A DNA stretch of 64,000 nt from Pezizomycotina sp. ARF18 (taxonomy: Eukaryota; Ascomycota), in the NCBI GenBank assembly GCA_002224055.1, contig AZLU01000042.1, positions 124,001-188,000 on the forward strand. Reading direction: 5' to 3'. The notes beneath the pieces are model-generated. The model had not been told where the DNA came from. It saw nothing but the letters and a program-made list of their open reading frames with translations, and made no database searches. Below are positions 52,535 to 63,378 of the stretch, in pieces (position 1 is the first letter of the stretch; each line of letters begins with the position of its first letter). A program made the translations under genes and the position numbers.

Positions 52535-53381
52535 GAAGGATTTGCCTAAAGACTATTTTTGTTCACCATGCTTCCTTCTCATCGATTAACTTAAAAACTA
52601 TCTACGCCTTGTTTCAAAATACAGTTCAGCAAGATTTCTCCGAAGTTGCAGATTCAACTAGACGTCTAAAGCTTACTTCATAACTGAAATCTTCCTGTGC
52701 GAGATCTAAGCTCTATTACATATAGAGGACACCGAACAGACGCTCCGGTTACTATCGCGCGCGTCTCATGGAACAAGTTTGTGACAATGATGGCATGTTT
52801 AAACTTAGATAGATACCTCCACTGCCTATCACGGACAGGCTCCCTAAGTATATTCCCGTCATTTTATTAGTACAACATGAGAGGAAATGTGACTAGCTAC
52901 ATGCGCGACGTATTTAAATTCGTCGTATATACTATTGTAAAAAATACAGGACCTCGTGCTAAGCTCAACGTCTCGTTTCGCGTAGCTGTCCTAAAGCCCT
53001 ACTGTCTCCCAACAGCAAATAGGGCTCGCTCTTCAGGTAACATAGCAAGCCGGTTTACGTGAAATACCGTCGGTATAATTAGCCAATAGATTTTGCAATT
53101 ATTTGCATTAACTCTCGACTTCAGCGATAGATAGTGGCTAGTTTCGCATTTTAAACAAGCTCCGAGTAGGATATTTACTGAGCTTAGTACAAAAGGCATA
53201 CATTCTCTAAAATTGGAGCGAAAAGATTTGATAGAAGGATCGCACACAGAAAATGGAGATGGAAAAAGACAGAAATTGCAAACATCGAATATTTTGCTAT
53301 GGAGCCAATTCAATGTTCGAATAAATAGATGCCTTGATTTTTTTAAGTATCCTGTGGAATCAAGTCTGGTTTGAACAAGGG

Positions 53382-53401
53382 TTTTTTTTTTTTTTTTTTT
53401 T
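53382..53401. repeat. 20-nt poly(T) tract
   Basis: A pure T run in the gap downstream of the coiled-coil/Q-rich gene. It is one of the many long A/T homopolymers in the window. Confidence 0.85.
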
Positions 53402-53722
53402 CAAAGGCGACCGCTTGAAGGCTTATTCTACAGAGTTTGGCCAGAAAAACAAGGAGTAGGGTGATCCATCGGGTATTTATCAATAAATGAGCGAAAAGTA
53501 GTAAACATGTACTGCACAAGAAAGGAAAAAAAAGAAGCAAAGAGAGAAAGGGAGAAGAGTAAAAAAAACGGAGATTAAACCTTCTTCTTGAAAGAGATAC
53601 TTAAATAGCAAGGAATTAAACTTTTGGAAGGAAGAAATAGAATAGCATCATGCGCAAGTGCCGTCGCTGACCGTATCATGTCATTAAATCTACCTAAGGG
53701 GTCTTTGTTTGCGTAGTAATTG

Positions 53723-55419
53723 TTAGTTCCCACCCGAAGGAACCCAAGGCTTCCTCCGTTTGTTCGGCACCAGCAGATCGGTGACCTCATTAAAGCGATT
53801 AAGCTCTGGGCCAAACGACGGGGAACCGCGACCAACAAGTCCTCCGCTACTGCTCGTAGTTCCCCCCATCGTGCCACCGCCAGCCGACGTGAGCGACCTC
53901 CTCATTCCCATTCCCTGTAGCGAAACACCGCCTCCGGAGATACTATAACCTCAGCATTTGACAGCTGCCTGCTGTGAGATGGGGTCATTGGTGTAGACCT
54001 GGGGTCATTGGTGTAGACCTTTTCAAACCTTGGCTTGGCTTTGCTGCTGGCTAAATTGATTAAATTCGTTAAAGTTTCGCGCTCGAGAGGTGCTGGCTGC
54101 CAGGTTGCCGTGTAAGCTTTGGTGTGACACATCTGACCTACGGGCTTCGGAACGGAGGAGGATGGACGAGGAGGACTGTAACTAGATTATGAATATTCTG
54201 CAGTCTAGCCTGCGATGCCGGCGAACTAGATCTGAACCATTTAGACGTCGTAACTGGCCTTGCAGGGGTCGCGTGAGCAATAGAGGTAGCAGATGCTGGA
54301 TTCGCTTTCATATTTCTCATCCTGATATTTCCATCTGCGAGACGGGAGCTCGCGTGCTCAGTTGCGTGTTATTCTAGAAGGTGTCGACGGCGGGGGTGGC
54401 ATTGAGAGCCTGAGATGTTGTTGTTGCTGCTGATTTTGTTGGATGTTATGCTGTAACTGATGTTGCTGTCTCTGCTGCTGCTGGATCTGCTGTAGCATCT
54501 CTTCAGCGGAACTGCTGTTGGGGGCAAACGACGCGGAAACCTGTGTATTATCTTGAGCAAGGTTGGAAGATACCGACTGTTGGCGCTGCATACTTTGATT
54601 CGGTGTTGCTGAGTTGGCTGCCGTGGCATCATCGGAGGAATGAAAGTTTGCTTCGGTTTCGCCAGCTCATAGTTTGATAGATTGACTCCCGCGGGAGATT
54701 GGCCATATTCCATTTGATGCCGATTAGGCGTTCTGTGGGCGTCTCCCTTTGGACTTGTTGTTGCTGCACAGTTCGCTCATTGTTCCGGATTGGTTGGGGG
54801 CGATCTCGCTGGTTCCAGCACCAACAGCAAGGTCCGGAGCAGATACAGGGGATTGCATCAAGGTAGCGGATACGACGTCTCCGGTATTATTAATTGGCGT
54901 TTTGACTCCGCCAGCAGAACACGCCAAGACATCACCGGCTTTGACGAGCGAATCCAAAATCCTCAAGGAACGATGGAGATTGTAGATCGCGGTTTCGAGG
55001 TTGGTATTGCGGTCCTTGAGTTGGGCAGCCTCCGCCTGAAGTTCCGTGACTTTGTTGTTCAAAGCTGCCTTTTCGTATTCGAGTTGGTTGATTCGATCCC
55101 TACAACAGCAGCGGGCACACTTGTTAGCAGAACCTCCTGAGCTCACCGCCGGAGAGCTCTATCCTGATCGCTTCGCCATCAAAAGAAGCAACTCACGTCT
55201 GGAACTTCATGTTGTTCTTATGGTACTGCACCGCCTCCTCCAAGCTCTGGTTGTGAGCCTGAGGCTTTCCATCTCTTCCATGACGGGCGAGAAGTTGAAG
55301 GCATTCTCCCGCTGCGCAACTCCAAAATCGAATTGGTCATTGCCATCGTGTTTTTGGTGACGGCCATTCTGTTCCTCTGCAGCTGCCGCGGCCGCAATCT
55401 CCGATTCAACGAATGACAT
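53723..55419 (-). CDS. coiled-coil and glutamine-rich protein, unknown function
   Basis: I do not recognise the family. The start at 55419 (MSFVESEIAAAAAAEEQ) is followed by SPVMEEMESLRLTTQSLEEAVQYHK. A GT-AG intron at 55100-55196 (97 bp) joins KNNMKFQT to DRINQLEYEKAALNNKV, and the joined text has the heptad pattern of a coiled coil running to about SLVKAGDVL. A Ser/Thr/Pro-rich middle follows. After frame changes come NLSNYELAKPKQTFIPPMMPRQ, a Gln-rich block with long Q runs (54400-54560), and a C-terminal part with KPRFEKVYTNDP and GRGSPSFGPELNRFNEVTDLL, ending GGN at 53723. A perfect 20-bp tandem duplication (53981-54020) falls inside the coding part. The coiled coil plus Q-rich layout suggests a regulatory or scaffold protein, which is only inference. 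An upstream ATG at 55584 is possible but gives an unconvincing hydrophobic leader. Confidence 0.6.
53981..54020. repeat. perfect 20-bp tandem duplication in coding sequence
   Basis: Copies at 53981-54000 and 54001-54020 are identical. Twenty is not a multiple of three, so the second copy is read in another frame on the minus strand (VYTNDP then RSTPMTP). Confidence 0.95.
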
Positions 55420-56705
55420 GTTCTTCTCGTAAAGAAAGTGACCTGGACCCGTTAGGTAAACAAGCCTGTTGTGAAAGAAAGAGCCGATGAGATGGATGAG
55501 CGACAGGTGATGGAGGAAGCGACAAATGGACAGGTGAATTCGAGAGAGAGTTGATGGTGATTGTTTTCCATCTACACTGTCCAAGGGGTTTTCTTTGGTG
55601 GGGGAGGCGGCTTTCTCAACCGGTAGTCGACGATCACGATAAAATAAATAAATAAATAAATAAATACCGATCGTGAAATTTTCCTTCCTCCCTTATAACC
55701 TCTATTTATCAAAGGTAAAAATCCAATCGCCTGCTATACAGCAAGAATACTTTTCTTCCATTGAAATTCCTCCAGCTCCTTCCATCCACCAACCGTACAG
55801 GCTCCAATGCTATATTCGTATGAAAGACGATAAGTGAGACTTTTGTCCTGATCATGCTTGTGAGATCGGTTCGATCCTTCGATCCCTTTGGGTCCTCCTT
55901 TGCCCGCATTCATAGGAGCCGACACAGTTTATTAAGGCGGACGTGGAATTGGAAGACCAAGAGAGGTGAGTTTCCTCCGGGTTTAAAGCTCCCCTTAAGC
56001 TCCTTTGACACGATAAAAAAAAACTAACTTACAGCTCACCGCCCCGTAGTGCGCTCCAGGGCTTCCAGTGGCTACCTAGGTACAGATAATACAGCCTTCA
56101 TTCGCAAATAATGCACACGCCTTGGCCTCAAACTCGGGGATCTCCTCTTCCCACACACCGAACACTACCATGTGGGAGATACTTGAGCCATTCGGTTGCA
56201 CCCCAAGTCTGGAAAAGCGTCACCCGCCTGCGAGTAGTGAGGACATCGCCTGAAGAACAGCTCAAGAAGGTCGACCGCTTCGAACGTTGCATCGAAGGCA
56301 GCCCATCAAAACATCGGAAGATAATCAGTTAGACCGTGCAACATGGCTCAGGAGGTACGACTTCGAAAGCTGCAAAATTCCTTGCTTCATCTAATCATTA
56401 TCAAAAATGTCGTTCATCGATTAAAGTTTCCTTCAATGCCATTGAATTTTTACAGTTGCTATTTCTGACTCTACAATTCTATATAAGCTTTTACCAACGA
56501 TCTTGGTATGACTGACAATATCTGCGAAAGGTGGAAGGTTGCATAATATATTGCTAGATAGATTGTTTATACCCGCCGCCAACCCGAAAATACCCCATCC
56601 GCTCCAAAAAGAATCCCATCCCAAATACAACTACAACGTTTAAGGTCTTAGCATCGAAAAGCTCTTCAGTTCATATCGAGGATTTACCGACGCAAAACTT
56701 CAAAA
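55420..56705. other. divergent intergenic region
   Basis: This stretch lies upstream of both the coiled-coil gene (minus) and the 56706 gene (plus). It holds an AAAT tetranucleotide repeat near 55640-55668. A plus-strand ORF of 73 codons at 56111-56332 has protein-like composition but no motif I can name. Confidence 0.4.
55640..55668. repeat. AAAT tetranucleotide microsatellite
   Basis: Consecutive AAAT-type units about 220 bases upstream of the coiled-coil gene's start codon. Simple repeat. Confidence 0.85.
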
Positions 56706-57380
56706 ATGGGCTTCCTACGCTCTCTAAGATCGCAGCGAAAAAGACTGTTGCGATACATTCAAGGATTAAGCCATCCGCACTCTCCCAAAGTTGTCACCGT
56801 AAGGGAGGTAGAGGCTGCTCTATGCAACCTTGATCGACGGAACGAACATCTTCGACAGAACATCTTTTACACGGCATGCATCAACCCCGGGGCATTCGTT
56901 CACGAGTCATACCTAGCTCGAAACCGACCAATTTGCGGTGACTTTGATCTCTACACGCGGGGGCGAAGCGTGTGCCGTGGCTGCCACATCTGCCTAATCC
57001 GCGCCCTACTAACGGAGAAGATCTTGGAAATCGCAGACCGAAGAGACGAAGTTACAATCCAGGGACGAAGAGCAATGGTTGCGGATTGGCTCCTCAAGTC
57101 TTTTGGGGAGGACGATCGTTTATGGCTAGGCGCATGGACGGAATACGTCCTTGCGCACCAAGGCACCGATATTCCGCTTCTGGAGAATGTGGTCTACCTC
57201 GAGCTCGGTGAATGGGTCGAACAACGAATTATATGGGAAATGATGCTACTTGACGATGAGCCGCCTTGTGAAGAGATCGCACATCCAGGGAGCATTGGGA
57301 ATAGCGAGGAAGAGCTTCCAAAAGAGGCGCAAATTGAGTCGTATTATTGTCCGACAAAAGCATGGTGGAAACTGCTCTGA
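56706..57380 (+). CDS. hypothetical protein with CxxCxxC motif, intact
   Basis: A single uninterrupted frame of 224 codons (MGFLRSLRSQRKRLL...) ends TGA at 57378-57380. I do not recognise the family. A basic N-terminus is followed by a conserved-looking core: ICGDFDLYTRGRS, VCRGCHICLIRALLTEKIL, DWLLKSFGEDDRLWLGAWTEYVLAHQG and YLELGEWVEQRIIWEMML, then an acidic tail. The Cys pattern (C-x14-C-x2-C-x2-C) could bind a metal, but this is inference. It is the longest clean ORF in the window and contrasts with the broken genes around it. The region just upstream has no TATA box that I can point to with confidence. It is convergent with the PLC-like gene, whose stop lies about 325 bases away. Confidence 0.65.
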   Translation: MGFLRSLRSQRKRLLRYIQGLSHPHSPKVVTVREVEAALCNLDRRNEHLRQNIFYTACINPGAFVHESYLARNRPICGDFDLYTRGRSVCRGCHICLIRALLTEKILEIADRRDEVTIQGRRAMVADWLLKSFGEDDRLWLGAWTEYVLAHQGTDIPLLENVVYLELGEWVEQRIIWEMMLLDDEPPCEEIAHPGSIGNSEEELPKEAQIESYYCPTKAWWKLL

Positions 57381-57703
57381 AATGGCGAGAGCGCCATCAA
57401 TCGCAAAATCCTGAGTCAAAACCAGACAAATTCTTGCTTGCATCGTACCGCATCGATACTCCTGCATATTAAGCTGCCCAAACGAAGAAAGGACACCGAG
57501 TTTACAGTTCTCATAAAGCGACAATATATGAGAAATCCAAGGCTAGAACCGGCACATTGTTTTTCCTCGCCAACCAACATACGGCATCAAATCCCCCTTG
57601 AATTTCGTATTTCTAATTTACAACAAAATCATTTCACAAACTTCCGCCCAGAAACGTCAACGCTTATCTAGATTATGCAATCCCGTTGAACATTTTTCAC
57701 TTT

Positions 57704-59353
57704 TCACTGGAATCTCTTCTTGCTCAGCTCCAAAGCTGCATCAACAGTTGCACCATCGATGAAGTCATTCATTACCACTAAGAGGTGGTTCCTATTTTTA
57801 TACGAAACCGAAATCAGTAACATCCATTTCAATTCGAAGTGAAGTTTTTTTTGTCCCTTTGGGATAAAATTCATTTACTCACTTGTCGAAGTTATTGAAT
57901 GCGTTATCGCGGATCCAGGTGAGGGTTCTCAAGTCACATCTTGCCTTAGTTTCCATTAAGCAGCTCGTCGAAGCGTTCGAGGAGGCGACCGAGTACGCAA
58001 GGACATTCTTTATGTTCGTGGCAGTCGCTGGCACTGCAGTACCGTATAAACGTGCTTCAGCTGCTCTGTGGCGTTCATATTTTGATATCTTTGGACGATA
58101 GACTGGCCATCGAAGGTCGCATTGGCGATGTCATCGTATGAGTCGTATTCTAGATCATATCGGTTATTATTAATATCCCTCTCCAAATTATGGTCTTTAC
58201 TCCACTCTCATTCCTCAGCGAGGCAAATGGATAAGAGGAGAGCTTACTATCGACATCGCTTGTGAATAGGATAAGGCGTGTATTGCTGTTGCGCAGATCA
58301 TCGATAGGCTCGTTTATGGAGTTTTTGTCTCCGACTTGGATGTGAGTCTTACTTGCGTCACAGTGTTGCTTAATCATTTTTTTAATATCCTATACCATTG
58401 GGATTTAATGGGTTAGTGTTTCTTTTCTTGAATAAATGGGTCTCATAGAAGATACTGACATCTGTACTAGGTCGCTTGCACGTTGAGACAACGCCATCCA
58501 ACAGATTCTCGTGCACACAATTTCCGTGGGGTGGTCGTCCAGGAAATGGATAATATCATCCAGAAACTCCTCGAACAACGTTCCTGGAATACACGCGTGC
58601 TGGAACCACAGCTTATCTGGGAACGGAGAGTACTTCCTGATCCTATCTTCCATGTAGGCGGGGCGATACTCGAAGTACCGACAACCATCTGCAGCATCTT
58701 CGCGATCTCGTCTTTTTGCGTGATCGCCAGGCCATAGATGATATTCGGATCTGCGATTGGCCGAGCTTTACAAGGCTCTTCAGCGGAGGGACGTGGCTGG
58801 TAATAGTATCCAGCACTCACCCACATGGCCACCAGTCAGTAGTGCCTGTACGCTGTTCATCTGATTCATTCCTGGATCGTGGGGTGCTGCCAAGGCGAAT
58901 GTGCTGAACGGCTTTTTGGCATTAGCGGAGCCTTGGGCGCAAGGTCGCCTTGCCAGTTGTCATAGATTTTAGTTACGGTGACATAACACTGGTGAGAGCT
59001 AGTTAGCCGAAGTCACCGGCACCCGCGTCGTAAAACCCGTAGGTGATTATAGTATCTCCTAGCACCAGACTCTGTGTCGCAGAGGTTTTCAGCATGGTAC
59101 CCGAGACCAGATCCCCGAGAGGGTATTACGACATTATTCCCGGTCGCGATCTGCTTCCCATCCTTAAAAACTTTCCACGCAAATTCACCATCGAATTTGA
59201 ATCGGCCGGGATCCTACCGGAATCTACCTCGAGATGTTTCTGGTGGAAATTCTGGCCGGCGTCATTCTTGATGGTTGTTCCGGGGACGGAAAATTCGATT
59301 GTGGTGTTTGGAATACGAATATACGAGTAGACGTCGATTCCTTTACTCGGCAT
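57704..59353 (-). CDS. PLC-like phosphodiesterase (PI-PLC X-type fold), frame broken by small indels
   Basis: The minus strand encodes a fungal PLC-like phosphodiesterase with a TIM-barrel. The start at 59353 (MPSKGIDVYSYIRIPN) opens an N-terminal beta-rich part (TTIEFSVPGTTIKNDAG). The barrel follows: FALAAPHDPGMNQMNSVQAL (about 58900, with the expected catalytic His), GHVGECW, KDEIAKMLQMG, LWFQHACIPG (second His), FEEFLDDIIHFLDDHPTEIV and TRLILFTSDVDSKLSSYPF. KARCDLRTLTWIRDNAF and the family-typical LVVMNDFIDGATVDAALELSKKRFQ end the protein, with TGA at 57704-57706. Introns are 58390-58459 (70 bp) and 57792-57882 (91 bp). No signal peptide is clear at this start. Substrate is unknown; family members hydrolyse phosphodiesters. 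Several breaks occur near 58.7-59.1 kb. Confidence 0.78.
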
Positions 59354-61467
59354 TTTTGGGCTTATATCCTTCGTGAGAACAGTCTGGAGCTAGCTATTTC
59401 GAAAATCGGTTGCGACAAGCAGCGACGAGCATACAACGAGTCTTGAAGAGTGATCCAGATCAAAGTTTTGCGATTGATCTCAATTGAGCAGAATCCCAGC
59501 GCGATGGCTCCCTTTTATCAGCATTTCTTCACACCGAGGTGGGGTTGTTTCTCGATCTAGCTAGAGTGGGCTCTCCAAGATCTTCAGCCGCAAATCCCGC
59601 TCGACTCGGCCCTGCAGCTTCACTGCACTTGCGAGCTGAACCTGCACTCCAACAACGTCTAGAACCAGATGAAAGCATCATGTGTTTATTTTTATCCTTC
59701 ATTATTACGCGTTTATCCAAGCTTAAGCTTAGGACTGAGCTCGAGAGAGGACATGTCGCGGATACTCAGCAACCTCTATTTCGGGGGTTAAAACCAACTC
59801 TTTTCGAATAATAAGCCGGAAGAATCGTATTACGAGCGCGATGGTCAAACTCGAGTTCGTTTGAATCCTTTGGGACGCATTGGACATTATCTATAGCCAA
59901 TCACCGGCGCAGTTTTTACAGACCAATTACAGAGCTGGACTATTCTTTCTCAGAGCTACACATACTTGATCCCCGATGGTCACCCCCGAAATCGCCGGGC
60001 AATCTACCTGCTTACCCAGAAGTGAGCACACTATTTCTCGTCGCCTATAGCCCGTAGCATGTAGCATGTGGCATATGTTAGCTCTTGCGCCTGCTTACTT
60101 GAGGGGCCGATGTAGCTGAAATTCCGGGTTGGAAGGAAGCTGACCCTATATTCTCTCTAGAAGCGGCTTGGTAGAGCGATATTTAAGATCAATAGCTTAG
60201 CTCACAGCTACAATCATTTTTAATCCAGTCTTTAACGATCGTTCGTTACGATCAATACACACAGCTTGCATCCCAAGACACGTTTCTGCTATCAAGGACG
60301 TCTAATTTCTAAACCACCGTCAATTTGCCTCGGCGGCTTCTCGGCAATATATCGCTTCCTAAAGGAAGCTTCTTTTCAATATCCAATTTCGCTCGACTCA
60401 TGCAAAGAAAATCATTAATGCGTGATATTTCAAAATTCCAAATCGAGCGATAGTGTTTGGTGACAGAATTTCAATTCTTCTAGAAGATCACGCGACTAGT
60501 CTAGAAAATAATTATATCGTGGCTTACTGCGTCAATGCGAAACTATACAAAACAGGATGGAGGATGCGGAAAAAAAAATTTTTTTTTTTTTCTCTGATTA
60601 AACGTGCAAGGATGCATTGGGCGAAATGGTATTTCGTTTGTGCGTGTACTGATAGGGCTGAATAGTAATTACTAAAGCAACATCATTTGATTAAAAATAA
60701 ATCTTTCACGATCGGTTTTTTTATTGTTGGACACATAATAAAGCTGCCAATTCTGACCGAAGGAACATGGTATTTCGGTAGATTCTCGGGCCGTTGTTCC
60801 TTGGTAGACAGGACACTTACGTTACGACCAAGAAGGTTGAAAAAGAAGGGCCCAGAAATATAGAATCTAAAAGCAATATAACTAGAAATATTCCATGTAT
60901 ATATTCGATTTGAATGACAACCTTTAAATGTCTCCGCGATTTGCCCACGGTGCTGGCAAGATCCCCCCAATTTCGCAGGGTCAAGGAATAATAATGCATT
61001 GCTATTTTGCATGTCCTTGTGCTATATTCGGCGCCTGACAAAAATATGGAGCTTAGGAGAAAAATACAGAGCTCTTCAGCTTCGGTTCCCACCGCCGCGG
61101 GTCAAATAGTAGGAACCCCATGGTATCAGAATAGGGAAATAAGTGGAGGAGAAAGAAATTATATGGTATGATTTTGAAGCAATCGCTGACCTGGATAGCC
61201 TCAATCCGGCCGATATCCTGGGAACGACTTACCGTTAACAGCATCGAAGAGCAAAATACCCCTCGTGGTCAACCTGAAACGCGTTGCTCGCGTAAAAAAA
61301 GAAAGAAAAAAAAGTGCGAGGCACCACCTTGCTCTCGTGATGTCAACGTTCGTCGCAACGATGATCGCTGAACTGGCCAGGCACGCCGGAATAACTATTC
61401 GGTATTCCTTACCGTTCTCAGGCCTGAAGTATAGGATGTGTTCCTATGAATTGATCTACCTTTCACG

Positions 61468-61495
61468 AAAAAAAAAAAAAAAAAAAAAAAAAAAA
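61468..61495. repeat. 28-nt poly(A) tract
   Basis: A pure run of 28 A in non-coding sequence. No retroposon body is recognised upstream of it. Confidence 0.9.
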
Positions 61496-63337
61496 GTGAG
61501 AGTAAAAGAAGTGGTGAACATTATATATTATTCCAATCCCTTCGCGTCGGCTTATTAACGTTCCAGAATAATAACCGAGATGACGTACTTCGCAAAGACA
61601 AACCCTTCGTGTTCTGTCCATCTGTAAATTATTTTCCAAAGGAAGGGGACCAAACTATGGTTTTAAAAACCATGGCTGGCTGCTTCCGAGAAACACGGCT
61701 GTTGATCATGCTTACAAGGTAAAACACAGCGTAGGGTAGAGCTGAACATCTTTGTGTTGCTATTTTTTTCATTTATTTGAAACGCTGGTACAGGATTTTT
61801 GTTTGACTCTTCGGTTCCACGATGTGGGAAATACACCGTAGTCCAGTTACACGTTTTATAAAATTGGATTTGTTGGATGACAACCTGGTAAGATTGATAG
61901 ATTTGCCTGATGATCCAGGATATTCCTAAATACTGTGATACACCGAGTGTGTAATGAGTATCAGAAAAGAATGTTGACCGTGATATCGAAGCAAAATTCT
62001 TGATAAAACCGCATGCTTGATGAAATCCGTGAAAACGCTCGGTTGTTCATCTAAGATCTGTTTCCTAGGAGATATGTTTCATTAGTAGAAATTTCGAAAC
62101 GAAAGGCGCTCCTAGGTTCGATGTTTAGACTTGCGAGGTGGTCAAACGAAACGTCGTCGTAAATGAGCTCCGTAGATCGAGAAAACTCTCCCTTGACCGT
62201 TATATAGCTGTTGAGAAAGCTTGAGACTAAGCATTAGCAGCCCCTTGAAGTATTAATGGACAGAAGAAACGCAAAAAGTAGTGAAGTAAAACATGTAATC
62301 GCGATATCGGAAGGGTTCTTCCAGTACGTGGAACAAGGACGCTTACCGTATCGTTAAAAACTTAATCATACCACTCGCGAGCCAGTTTTTATTGAAGCTG
62401 AGAATGGATTATCCATCGGATCGCCGCCGTTGCGATATCGCATTGCGCATCAGGGGCACTAATGCATCGCAAGGTGCCCGAAAGTCTCTTCTAATAATTT
62501 GAGTTTGTTTGGGAACGCGTGAGACAGAATCGCGTGGTGAAGGCACGTTTTCTTCCAGATTGGTATTGGATCTTTGAACGCTTCACGACAAGTTCAAAGG
62601 TCCGATTTAAAGACAGCGATCCAGAACGAAAATTTTTTCGAGAGTCCGAGACACTCAACCACGCGGATAACTGAATTTGTCGTCTAATTCCTAGCGGTCG
62701 GCGCCGGCTTCTTGAGCGCGATAGAAAAGGCAAAAAGAGAAAAGCTTAATTATTGCGTTCCGGACTGGTAAAGTTAGAACTTCAGAGAAGAGATTTTATG
62801 AGTTAATATGAGGTTATAAAACTGAACTGAGGAAGTAAAAAGGTCTTCTCCCCTGAATAACAACAATGAACCATAGGCAACGATATCAACCCTACGTTCA
62901 TTAAGGGTGTATCCGAGTAATCACGGAAGATCCTGAGAGTTATTATTTTCCCTCGATGCTGGGTACCTTTTGGAAGAAAGCCGATTTGTATATCGGCGTG
63001 AAAAAAGCCACGAAATTTTCGCGGATCTCCTCGCGGTACTGCTATACATCGCGACGAGGGGTTTAAATTTGTTTTCTCTAGCCTTATTTTCGGCTGGACA
63101 TATGCCCGAGGGTCGGTAAAAAAAAGCTTCTGCGGATGGTATAATCGCGTACACCGTTGCACAATTTTCAATCACAGATATGAAAGGGCACTCAGTCGGA
63201 ACAAAGTCAAAGGCGCGATATTTACTTCTCCATCGTCCTTCTGTAAACATACAAAGCCCGAAAGATAGATAACGTAGGAAACAAAATCATATCAGGGCTA
63301 TGTGGAGATTTAACGTTAGTTAGAATCAAAGCCACGT

Positions 63338-63378
63338 AAATCACTATCTTCAGAGCATCGACTCAAAGATAGTGATTT
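63338..63378. repeat. perfect 13-bp inverted repeat
   Basis: AAATCACTATCTT (63338-63350) and its exact reverse complement (63366-63378) flank a 15-nt loop. No T run follows that would suggest a terminator, and no gene is adjacent. It could be a remnant of a small inverted-repeat element. Confidence 0.75.

Noticed and set aside
8000-60000. Biosynthetic or defence gene cluster
   Set aside because: The genes are unrelated in function, broadly spaced and on both strands; no synthase or cluster regulator is present.
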